From contig JAQSXD010000052.1 in assembly GCA_029266295.1 (NCBI GenBank), positions 1 through 15,455 on the forward strand: a stretch of DNA of 15,455 nucleotides, given 5' to 3'. This DNA comes from Bacillota bacterium. GTDB taxonomy: Bacteria; Bacillota; Clostridia; Peptostreptococcales; Anaerovoracaceae. This document shows, piece by piece, positions 5,472-12,539 of the stretch. The notes under the pieces were generated by a model. It was not told where the DNA came from and made no database searches. It saw only the letters and a list, made by a program, of their open reading frames with translations. The number at the start of each line of letters is the position of its first letter. The first letter of the stretch is position 1. A program made the position numbers and the translations under genes.

Positions 5472-7877
5472 TTAGCCCAATTCTGTTATTTCTGTTCTGG
5501 TGATGATATCCTCCTGAAGGTCAGGATCAAGCCCTACAAACAGTGCGCTGTAGCCTGCCACACGAACCACCAGATCCTTGTACTTATCCGGATTCGCCTG
5601 AGCGTCCCGCAGCTTTTTGGAGCTGACAACGTTATACTGAACATGAAGCCCCTTGGAATAGAAATAGGACTTCAGAAGAATTTTAAGACCCTTTTCTCCG
5701 ATTTCACCGTCAACCGCAGTGGGGTGGAATTTCATATTAAGCAGCGTTCCGTTGGAATTGATGAAATGATTGATCTTAGCTGCAGAGTTAAGCAGTGCAG
5801 TAGGACCGCTCTTATCCCTTCCATGAACAGGTGAAATTCCATCAGCAAGAGGTTCTCCATGCTTTCTTCCGTCCGCTGAGGCACCCATGCCAAGTCCCAT
5901 GGGTACATTGGCAGATACAGGATACAGGCCGGGACTATAGGGACCTCTGACCCCTTCGGATGCTTCTGTCATCTCGCAGTATCTTCCTGCAACCCAGGAT
6001 GCCAGCTGATCCACTTCCTCATTGTCATTTCCGTAATGTGGAGTCTCTGCCAGAATTCTGTTGCGCAGAATCTCCTTGCCATCCCAGTTGTTCTTTAAGA
6101 TATCAATCAGCTCATCCTTTCCCACAAGCTTCTCTTCAAAGACAAACTTTTTAATTGCCATGAGAGAATCCGCTGCGTTGCTGATTCCTACACCGGCAGT
6201 TCCCGTTGCGTTATACTTTGCACCGCCGGCAGATACGTCAAGCCCTCTTTCGATGCAGGGCTCCATACCGCAGGACAGGAATGGCAGGGGTACATATTCC
6301 TGATGAACAATATCGGCAGCATTGGTGACGACAGTAAAGTGATCGATAAAGTATTTCAGCTGTATTTCAAATGCGTCCTTTAACTGGTCAAAGGTTTCAA
6401 AATCTTTCAGATATCCTGTGTTTGGACCAGCCTGTTTCCCTGTCACAAAGCTCTTTCCGTCGTTCATGGCGTACTCCAGGCAGGCTGGCATACTGAAGAA
6501 CGGTGCGTCGCCTGTACCGCCTGACCAGGCGTATTCGTAGCCCTGGGCGCCAGGTTCCACACAGCCGACGATGGCATAATCTCTTGCATCCTCGATGGTC
6601 TTTCCCCGGTTGAGCAGGGATGGAATGATAATTTCATCATTGTACAGCGCCGGCATTCCAAGTCCCTTTTTTGTGATTTCAACAATCTTATTCCAAAAGC
6701 CTTCCGGTGTTCCGTTCCAAAGTCGCGCGGATAAAGAGGGCTGATGCAGTGCCACGTTTTTAGAGGCTTCCATACACAGATAGGACAGGTCATTGGTGGC
6801 ATCCCTTCCGTCTCTGGTCTGTCCTCCAACGCAGAGATTCTGGAACATGGGATAGCCGCCAAAGGCTCTTGTCGCGCCGATGGGCCTGACCTTATTGATC
6901 TCAGCAAGTTTGATCCACAGTGCTTCAATGAGTTCCATCGCAGCTTCCTGTGTGATTTTTCCGGCATCCAGATCTGCTTTGTAATAAGGGTACATATATT
7001 GGTCAAATCTCCCCGGTGAGATGGAATGTCCGCTGGATTCCAGCTGCAGGATTAACTGGAAGAAGAAGAAGGACTGGCATGCCTCTCGGAAGTTCGCCGC
7101 CGGATTCGCAGGAACACGATCGCAGATCTGCGCAATTTCCAGAAGCTCCCTTTTTCTGTAAATGTTCTCTTCCTTCATCGCCAGTTCAAGGGCCAGCTCC
7201 GCATAACGCTTTGCAAAATCAATTGCTGCATCGCAGGTTATGATGGCGGCCTTCCAGAAGTTGTACTTTTCGATATCCGTTCCGTTTGCAGGAATTCCCA
7301 GCTTCTCCAGCTGTTCTTCCGCATCCCTCTTAATTTGAAGGAAACCCTTTGTGATAATCTTCTTGTAGTTTGGGGAATAATGGCCTACACCGGAGCAGAT
7401 GACCACATCTGTCGCGAAGGTGAATACTGCGGAGTTTCCAATGGAATCCAGACTCTCTTCAGGAATTTTTGCCTTTACCAGCGCATTTACCGTCTTTCCC
7501 TTCCAGAATGCCTGAATCCCTCTCAGATCATTCTTTGTGCTCTCATCGATCAGGAAGCGGTCTGCGTCACGCAGCTCAAAGGGCTGATTTTCCAGCTCAT
7601 CGATGATCCAGTCAAAGGAGAATTCAGGAAAAATCGGAGAGTACCTCGGTTTTTTTGCCTGATTCCCCACCACCAGCTCATCCTGACCAATGAACACAGT
7701 CATTTTTTCCAGGATTTTTTTCAAGGTTTTCGCACGTTTTATCATTGCAGGATCTGCGCTGTATTCCTGATACGCCTCGGTAATGATCTTCGCTCTTTCA
7801 GAGCAGATTCCCGGCGCATTATCAAAATATCTGTCCCTCAGAACCTTGGTTCTTGGGGATATTATTGTATTGAACAT
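5472..7877 (-). CDS. Glycyl radical enzyme, microcompartment signature lyase/dehydratase of unknown substrate
   Basis: An 801-residue PFL-like GRE. The glycyl radical motif RVAGYSALF is at the C-terminus (G775), and the thiyl cysteine is C439 in GCVEP, with E441 two residues on. H166 (GVGH), H284-S285 (ESSGHSIS) and possibly D457 (GDAPFF) sit where glycerol and propanediol dehydratases have catalytic residues. However, the stretch between the cysteine motif and that aspartate (443-456) is about four residues longer and lacks the QxPxKTxGWHD pattern I associate with choline, glycerol and propanediol enzymes. The product is probably an aldehyde, given the neighbouring dehydrogenases. The start at 7877 has GAGAGG upstream and begins directly in the core domain, with no N-terminal targeting extension. 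An upstream in-frame ATG at 7928 lies in an intergenic hairpin and is rejected. Confidence 0.93.
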   Translation of the reverse strand: MFNTIISPRTKVLRDRYFDNAPGICSERAKIITEAYQEYSADPAMIKRAKTLKKILEKMTVFIGQDELVVGNQAKKPRYSPIFPEFSFDWIIDELENQPFELRDADRFLIDESTKNDLRGIQAFWKGKTVNALVKAKIPEESLDSIGNSAVFTFATDVVICSGVGHYSPNYKKIITKGFLQIKRDAEEQLEKLGIPANGTDIEKYNFWKAAIITCDAAIDFAKRYAELALELAMKEENIYRKRELLEIAQICDRVPANPAANFREACQSFFFFQLILQLESSGHSISPGRFDQYMYPYYKADLDAGKITQEAAMELIEALWIKLAEINKVRPIGATRAFGGYPMFQNLCVGGQTRDGRDATNDLSYLCMEASKNVALHQPSLSARLWNGTPEGFWNKIVEITKKGLGMPALYNDEIIIPSLLNRGKTIEDARDYAIVGCVEPGAQGYEYAWSGGTGDAPFFSMPACLEYAMNDGKSFVTGKQAGPNTGYLKDFETFDQLKDAFEIQLKYFIDHFTVVTNAADIVHQEYVPLPFLSCGMEPCIERGLDVSAGGAKYNATGTAGVGISNAADSLMAIKKFVFEEKLVGKDELIDILKNNWDGKEILRNRILAETPHYGNDNEEVDQLASWVAGRYCEMTEASEGVRGPYSPGLYPVSANVPMGLGMGASADGRKHGEPLADGISPVHGRDKSGPTALLNSAAKINHFINSNGTLLNMKFHPTAVDGEIGEKGLKILLKSYFYSKGLHVQYNVVSSKKLRDAQANPDKYKDLVVRVAGYSALFVGLDPDLQEDIITRTEITELG

Positions 7878-7919
7878 GTTTCTCGATCCTCTCTTTCTTA
7901 GGAATCGCTGATTGTATGG

Positions 7920-7954
7920 CGTGTGCACAGATGAACCGATCAGAGGTGCGCACG
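7920..7954 (-). promoter_or_regulatory. Intercistronic hairpin ahead of the GRE gene
   Basis: C7920 plus GTGTGCAC (7921-7928) pairs with GTGCGCAC plus G7954 (7946-7954): 9 bp with one G-U, loop 17 nt. It lies in the 99-bp gap between the alcohol dehydrogenase stop and the GRE start. No U-tract follows on the minus strand. A role in protecting or adjusting the GRE part of the transcript is plausible only. Confidence 0.35.
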
Positions 7955-7976
7955 GAATAAATCATCGCTTCCATTC

Positions 7977-9098
7977 CTAATATGCAGCATAATACAGTTG
8001 CTTGATCTCATCTCTCGAGGGCTGAATCGGGTTGGTGCAGGTGCAGTTATCCTGAAGGGACAGGGTTGTCAGTGTTTCGATCTCCCTGTCAAAATCAATT
8101 TTCCCGAGCCCTGCTTCAGAGAAGGAGGACGGGATTTTCATCTCTCGCGCAAGCAGATCGATTGCCACGGCAAGACTTGCAGCGCCCTCTTCCTCTGTCC
8201 TGCACGGCAGGCCAAGAATCTCCGCCAGGTAAGCGTATCGTTTTCTCGCTCTACCATCCCTTTCGTTGAAGCGAACGATGTGAGGAAGCAAAATCGCATT
8301 TGTTTTCCCATGGGGAAGATGGAACACACCGCCCACTGCATGGGCAAGGCTGTGATTGATTCCCAGGGAAGCATTGGTAAATGCCATTCCCGCCATGCAG
8401 GAGGCGTTGTGCATTTTTTCTCTGGCTTCCTGATCCGAACCGTTCCTGTAAGCGGTCAAAAGATAGTCAAATACCAGCTTTACGGTCTTTTCACTAAGCG
8501 TGTCAGTAAAGTCGCTGGCGTCGGTGGAAACATAGGCCTCCAGAGCATGGCACAATACATCCATTCCGGTATCGGCGGTAACAGCAGCAGGCACAGAAGC
8601 CACAAAGGGCGGATATAGAACTGCTGCATCCGGAATCATCCAGTCATCCACAAGCGCGATTTTGCCGCTGCCCATTTTGATGACCGAGAACGCTGTGACC
8701 TCTGAACCCGTTCCGCTTGTGGACGGAATGGCGATAAAATGAGGCTTTTTAAATTCGCGGCCCGCTTCCTTGGCCATTTGCAGCAGGGAATAAAGCATTC
8801 CCTTGGCAGCATCAATTACAGATCCTCCGCCCAATGCGATGATCACATCAGGGCGTACCTCAAGAATCTGCTGAATCCCTTCTGCGATTACATCCACAGA
8901 AGGGTCTGGTTTTACATCGGAAAAAACCTTGCTCTCGATCCCCCTGCCCTGGAGCATCAGAGAGACCATCTCCGCGGTTTTCAGCTGAACCATTACGGAA
9001 TCCGTAACGAGAAAAGCCATCTTTCCATGGATCGTGTCAAGAAAATCCAGAGCCCGGTTTCCGAAATAGACGGTTGGTTTTATTGAAAAGCTTTGCAT
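7977..9098 (-). CDS. Iron-containing alcohol dehydrogenase (PduQ/FucO type)
   Basis: A 373-residue group III alcohol dehydrogenase that would reduce the aldehyde product to an alcohol and regenerate NAD+ for the aldehyde dehydrogenase. Visible elements are the nucleotide-binding GGGS (90-93) and the PSTSGTGSE loop (125-133). The metal ligands are D180 and H184 (DTGMDVLCHALEAYV), H249 and H263 (NHSLAHAVGGVFHLPHGKTNA), with H253 in between as in FucO. Length matches the family. A GGAGGATAAG site precedes the ATG at 9098. It is 20 bp behind the pentamer gene. The chain-length preference cannot be read from the sequence. Confidence 0.92.
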   Translation of the reverse strand: MQSFSIKPTVYFGNRALDFLDTIHGKMAFLVTDSVMVQLKTAEMVSLMLQGRGIESKVFSDVKPDPSVDVIAEGIQQILEVRPDVIIALGGGSVIDAAKGMLYSLLQMAKEAGREFKKPHFIAIPSTSGTGSEVTAFSVIKMGSGKIALVDDWMIPDAAVLYPPFVASVPAAVTADTGMDVLCHALEAYVSTDASDFTDTLSEKTVKLVFDYLLTAYRNGSDQEAREKMHNASCMAGMAFTNASLGINHSLAHAVGGVFHLPHGKTNAILLPHIVRFNERDGRARKRYAYLAEILGLPCRTEEEGAASLAVAIDLLAREMKIPSSFSEAGLGKIDFDREIETLTTLSLQDNCTCTNPIQPSRDEIKQLYYAAY

Positions 9099-9118
9099 TC
9101 TTATCCTCCGGATTGAAT

Positions 9119-9382
9119 TTAGTCAAATTGGATATGGTCGACAATGCCGACGATGGACATATCGGCCGACATACCGCTGAACTCATAAGCAGAATACCCC
9201 CAGTCCACGAGGACAATATCTCCCTGTCCCGCACCCACCATATCAATGGCGATATAGGTGCTTGCATTGTCGGAACTGTTCTGATCCTGGTCGATCTCCA
9301 CGATGATCAGGAGCTTTGATCCTTCCAATGCTTTGGTTTTTTGTGTGGCAACTACTTTGCCGGTAACCTTTGCAAGAATCAT
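9119..9382 (-). CDS. eutN: EutN/PduN-type BMC-P pentameric vertex protein
   Basis: An 87-residue EutN/CcmL-fold protein that caps the vertices of the polyhedral shell. It begins with the usual MILAKVTGKVVATQKTKALEG and contains LLIIVEIDQD, AIDMVGAGQGDIVLVDWG and the C-terminal IVGIVDHIQ. A GGGAGAAG site precedes the ATG. It sits 22 bp after the aldehyde dehydrogenase and 20 bp before the alcohol dehydrogenase. It is the only pentamer gene in the window, so it should be needed to close the compartment. Confidence 0.95.
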   Translation of the reverse strand: MILAKVTGKVVATQKTKALEGSKLLIIVEIDQDQNSSDNASTYIAIDMVGAGQGDIVLVDWGYSAYEFSGMSADMSIVGIVDHIQFD

Positions 9383-9404
9383 ATTTCTTCTCCCTTTCCA
9401 AAGA

Positions 9405-11084
9405 TCAGGAAGCAGTCAGCTGCGCCATAACCTCTTTCAGCAAGCGGGCAATCTGTTCATCTTTTTGCACTGCCGGTTGATCAGATGCTGCTGCTTGAAA
9501 TCTTGTATCCTGTTCCCCTAAGGAGCCGGTATTTTTTTGTTCTACCGGGGCAGAAACAGCTGTAAATCTGGTATCTCCTGAGGCGGCTGGTGTAACAAAT
9601 CGCGTATCTCCGGCAGCATTTGCCAGCGCCGGTGCAAATCCCGTATCCGTACTGCAGAATTTATCGTCTGGCTGACTCAATTCAACGCTTTGGAGCTCCC
9701 GGAGATGATCCGGCTTCAGTTCGTCAAGCTCTGCCACACCGTAAGCAGCCTTTCTGATGTTAATCAAATTGAGCGGAGAAACATTGTCCGAAGTAGAGCC
9801 TCCTCCAATCGCACCACAGCCCAGTGTCAGGGACGGTGCAATATTTACCGTTGCGCCGATGCCTCCCAGCGCAGCCGGTGTATTCACAAGAATACGGGAT
9901 ACGGGTTTCTGAAGCATAAATTCCCGGATCACCTCTTCATTGGAAGAATGAATTACCATGGTATGTCCCTGCCCCTCGTTGGTGAGAAGGCTCATACATC
10001 TCTCACACGCTGAAACCCAGTCCTTTTCGCAATAAAATGCAAGAATCGGGCATAGTTTTTCTCTGGAATAAGGATTATCTCTGCTTACGGATTTCTGCGG
10101 TGAGATGAGAAGCGTTGTTCCGTCGGGAACATGGAAGCCGGCCAGCTGGCCAAGCTCAGCGGCGGTCTTCCCTACGCTCAGCACATTGATGGCTCCGTTT
10201 GGCTTGAGCAGGAAGCGACCAAGTGCTTCTGATTCTTCGGGAGTCAGGAAGTATGCACCGCTTGCCTTTAACTCGGCAATCACCTCGCGCTGGATGTACT
10301 CCTCCACAACGATGGATTGCTCAGAAGCGCAGATCACACCGTTATCGAAGGTTTTGCTGTCTACGATCCTCTTCACCGCTTTTTTGATATCTGCCGAACG
10401 CTCGATAAATGCAGGGCCGTTTCCCGGTCCACCACTTATGGTTGGCGTACCTGACCGGTATGCAGCCCTTACCATTGCCTCTCCCCCGGTGGCCAGAATC
10501 AGCGCCGTGTCCTTATGCTTCATCAGCGCCTGTGTTCCCTCGAGCGTCAGATTTTCCATGCAGCCGATGATCCCCTCGGGTGCACCTGCCTCGACAGCCG
10601 CCTTTATGACGATGTCAATTGCCGCTTTGCTACACTTTTTCGCGCTTGGGTGGGGTGAAAAGACGATTCCGTTTCCTGCCTTTATGGCAATCAGCGATTT
10701 GAAGATTGCCGTGGAGGTTGGATTCGTCGACGGAATCAGTGCAGCGACTACGCCCACGGGTACCCCGATATCAACGGTTTTCTTCACTTTGTCCTCATGA
10801 AGAATCCCTCTGGTTTTCATATCCTTTATGTAATCGTAAACCTTTTGACTGGCAAAGAGATTTTTGATGATTTTATCCTGCCACTTTCCGAAGCCGGTCT
10901 CTTCCGCCGCCATCTTCGCCAGAGGCACTGCGTAATTTGCCGCCGTTTCAGCCATATGCTTTACGATACGGTCTATTTTCTCCTGTGAGTATCCTTCCAA
11001 AACCTTCTGGGCCTTTTTTGCTGCAGCTACTAAATCCCGGGCTTCCTGGACGGACACCAAATCAAGGTCATATTGAAAAGTCAT
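9405..11084 (-). CDS. CoA-acylating aldehyde dehydrogenase with repeat-bearing targeting tail
   Basis: A 559-residue PduP/EutE-type enzyme that oxidises the aldehyde to acyl-CoA with NAD+. The catalytic cysteine is C252 in FDNGVICASEQS. The Rossmann and active-site segments PSTNPTSTAIFKSLIAIKAGN, SGGPGNGPAFIE and NPYSREKLCPILAFY are present. After about residue 470 comes a tail absent from plain family members. It has DTGF (480-483) and DTRF at 493-496, 504-507 and 526-529, spaced 13, 11 and 22 residues. A predicted amphipathic helix DEQIARLLKEVMAQL (542-556) ends it and is typical of an encapsulation peptide. The start at 11084 has an AAGGATAAAGG site; the frame is open upstream to 11198, but that would run back into the BMC-T gene. 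Confidence 0.93.
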   Translation of the reverse strand: MTFQYDLDLVSVQEARDLVAAAKKAQKVLEGYSQEKIDRIVKHMAETAANYAVPLAKMAAEETGFGKWQDKIIKNLFASQKVYDYIKDMKTRGILHEDKVKKTVDIGVPVGVVAALIPSTNPTSTAIFKSLIAIKAGNGIVFSPHPSAKKCSKAAIDIVIKAAVEAGAPEGIIGCMENLTLEGTQALMKHKDTALILATGGEAMVRAAYRSGTPTISGGPGNGPAFIERSADIKKAVKRIVDSKTFDNGVICASEQSIVVEEYIQREVIAELKASGAYFLTPEESEALGRFLLKPNGAINVLSVGKTAAELGQLAGFHVPDGTTLLISPQKSVSRDNPYSREKLCPILAFYCEKDWVSACERCMSLLTNEGQGHTMVIHSSNEEVIREFMLQKPVSRILVNTPAALGGIGATVNIAPSLTLGCGAIGGGSTSDNVSPLNLINIRKAAYGVAELDELKPDHLRELQSVELSQPDDKFCSTDTGFAPALANAAGDTRFVTPAASGDTRFTAVSAPVEQKNTGSLGEQDTRFQAAASDQPAVQKDEQIARLLKEVMAQLTAS

Positions 11085-11118
11085 TACCTTTATCCTTCCT
11101 ATCCTACTGATCCTGGTA

Positions 11119-11829
11119 TTAAAATGTTGCGGTCCCCAGTGCAACCGGCTCATGCCCCATGGAACGGAATACATTGATTCCCACTTCTCTTGCGGCAATG
11201 ACAGACTGCCTTACCGCTCCCGAGTCTCCCGTAACGGTTATGATAATCTGGTTGGACCAACCGGTGGAATTTACGTCAAGATAATTGTTTACCTCAACAT
11301 TTGCAGCCTTCACCGCAGCGTCTGCCATCACAAGGCCAATGGCCGCAGGGCCGCCTACAACGATTCCGAAAGACTTTCCGACTTCCGCACCGAAGATCTT
11401 TTCCATTGCCAGGCTGGCTCTTGCTGTGTAGTGGAATTCAATATGGCCTGCATCTGTCATGAAGACATCACCCATGTGCTTATCCACGGCCTCCAGCATA
11501 ATCTCAACAGCTCTCCTGACGTCTGAAACATCCTCTGCCGCAAAGATAATCGTCGCTCCCTGCCCTGCACCGGATTTGCAGTCTCTTGCCAGCTGAATGG
11601 AGACAATTTCCGTATTGGTTGCCTTCACGGCATCATCCGCAGCCCAGATATGCGGTGCTCCCCCCGTTCTTGCGCTTACAAACCCAATGGCCCTGTACTT
11701 GGGATCAAGACCCACATGCGTTCTCAGCTGAGGGTCAAGATTTGCTATGACAAGACCAACCGTATCACCGATGGTGCTGCCCACAAATTCTGTGATCGGA
11801 GTCACATTTTTTAAAGCTTCCTTGTTCAT
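11119..11829 (-). CDS. pduB: PduB-like tandem-domain BMC-T shell protein, short form
   Basis: A 236-residue trimeric shell protein with two BMC domains, nearly identical to the long form at 4246-5085 from the TEFVGST segment to the shared C-terminus GHEP.ALGTATF. It starts MNKEALKNVTPITEF and so lacks the N-terminal extension. This resembles PduB', which in the Pdu system comes from an internal start of pduB, whereas here it is a separate gene. An AGGAGGAG site lies upstream of the ATG. It follows the PduA-like gene by 18 bp and precedes the aldehyde dehydrogenase by 34 bp. Confidence 0.93.
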   Translation of the reverse strand: MNKEALKNVTPITEFVGSTIGDTVGLVIANLDPQLRTHVGLDPKYRAIGFVSARTGGAPHIWAADDAVKATNTEIVSIQLARDCKSGAGQGATIIFAAEDVSDVRRAVEIMLEAVDKHMGDVFMTDAGHIEFHYTARASLAMEKIFGAEVGKSFGIVVGGPAAIGLVMADAAVKAANVEVNNYLDVNSTGWSNQIIITVTGDSGAVRQSVIAAREVGINVFRSMGHEPVALGTATF

Positions 11830-11847
11830 GAAAGGCTCCTCCTCTGT

Positions 11848-12132
11848 TTATTCGGCAATGGCCGCAGGCAATATCTTTTCAATGTCGCTGTGTGGTCTTG
11901 GAATAACATGGATGGAGACAACCTCACCCACATTGCGCGCTGCCGCAGCGCCAGCATCGGTAGATGCTTTTACAGCGCCTACGTCTCCCCTTACCATAAC
12001 GGTTACAAGCCCTGATCCGATCTTCTCATAGCCGATCAGGACAACGTTGGCTGCCTTTACCATGGCATCCGCAGCTTCGATTGAGGCCACCAGTCCTTTG
12101 GTTTCAATCATTCCCAGCGCTTCTTGTCTCAT
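11848..12132 (-). CDS. pduA: PduA-like BMC-H hexameric shell protein (first gene of the operon)
   Basis: A 94-residue BMC-domain protein with the canonical EALGMIETKGLVASIEAADA start, the EKIGSGLVTV pore segment and VIPRPHSDIEKILPAAI end. The start at 12132 (MRQEAL) is preferred because GAGAGG lies 8 bases upstream and the paralog begins at the same place; a longer in-frame start at 12180 adds 16 residues with no family match. As the first gene behind the promoter it is likely among the most abundant products. It differs from the copy at 5114-5395 mainly at the C-terminal few residues. Confidence 0.95.
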   Translation of the reverse strand: MRQEALGMIETKGLVASIEAADAMVKAANVVLIGYEKIGSGLVTVMVRGDVGAVKASTDAGAAAARNVGEVVSIHVIPRPHSDIEKILPAAIAE

Positions 12133-12183
12133 AATAAAATCCTCTCTTTCATAATCCTGCAATTTGATGTTACCTGACATGGA

Positions 12184-12200
12184 CAGACAGGTTTTGTCTG
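12184..12200 (-). promoter_or_regulatory. Leader hairpin upstream of the GRM operon
   Basis: CAGACA (12184-12189) and TGTCTG (12195-12200) form a perfect 6-bp stem with a 5-nt loop, about 50-70 bases upstream of the first start codon and downstream of the proposed promoter. No U-tract follows. It could stabilise the 5' end of the mRNA or bind a regulator. Confidence 0.35.
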
Positions 12201-12230
12201 CTTCCCGCCCGACCGTGCAAATCTGCTTTT

Positions 12231-12253
12231 ATTATAAAATAGTGCGCTATTTT
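12231..12253 (-). promoter_or_regulatory. Likely GRM operon promoter -10 and overlapping palindrome
   Basis: On the minus strand a perfect TATAAT (12231-12236) lies about 100 bases before the first shell gene. Directly upstream, and overlapping it by one base, is an inverted repeat AAAATAG-N4-CTATTTT (12236-12253), where it would occupy the spacer. The hexamer 17-18 bases upstream of TATAAT is a poor -35, which fits a promoter that depends on an activator. The AraC-type regulator encoded next door is the obvious candidate, though an activator would usually bind further upstream, so the palindrome may belong to a repressor. Confidence 0.4.
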
Positions 12254-12410
12254 CTAATGACACTCAACGGATGAGTTATTGGATTAATAAGAGGAATTTG
12301 GCGCTGGTGAGTTGTATTTTTATTACCGGTACCACAGCTTTGTACAATAGGAAAACACAATATGGAATTAGACAAACCAGCGTGACCGTACAGGAATGAG
12401 CCAAGCGTTA
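12254..12410 (-). promoter_or_regulatory. Upstream regulatory region of the GRM operon
   Basis: No gene is seen between the kinase-regulator terminator and the proposed promoter. The stretch contains TTTGTACAATA at 12339-12349. The same 11 bases occur in reverse orientation at 14586-14596, upstream of the kinase-regulator gene. A GGTACC-centred palindrome lies near 12326-12333. This is where activator sites for the neighbouring AraC-type regulator would be expected. Confidence 0.3.
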
Positions 12411-12446
12411 CAAAAAAGAAAAGCCCCGCTTGATACGGAGCTTTTT
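12411..12446 (-). terminator. Rho-independent terminator of the sensor-regulator gene
   Basis: On the minus strand, AAAAGCTCCG (12436-12445) pairs with CGGGGCTTTT (12419-12428) over 10 bp, one pair being G-U, around a 7-nt loop. TTCTTTTTTG follows. It lies about 95 bases after the kinase-regulator stop, so the GRM operon needs its own promoter. Confidence 0.8.
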
Positions 12447-12539
12447 AATCGGAGCGTTGAAATTTTAATTTCCGCTTTGTTTCTGGATGGTCTTTGATTT
12501 TTTCGATTTTCTCTTGATGATCCGAGTTGAAGACTGAAT

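Noticed and set aside
10105..10800. 231-codon plus-strand open frame antisense to the aldehyde dehydrogenase
   Set aside because: Lies wholly inside a well-supported gene on the other strand, has low-complexity composition, and is explained by the codon use of that gene.
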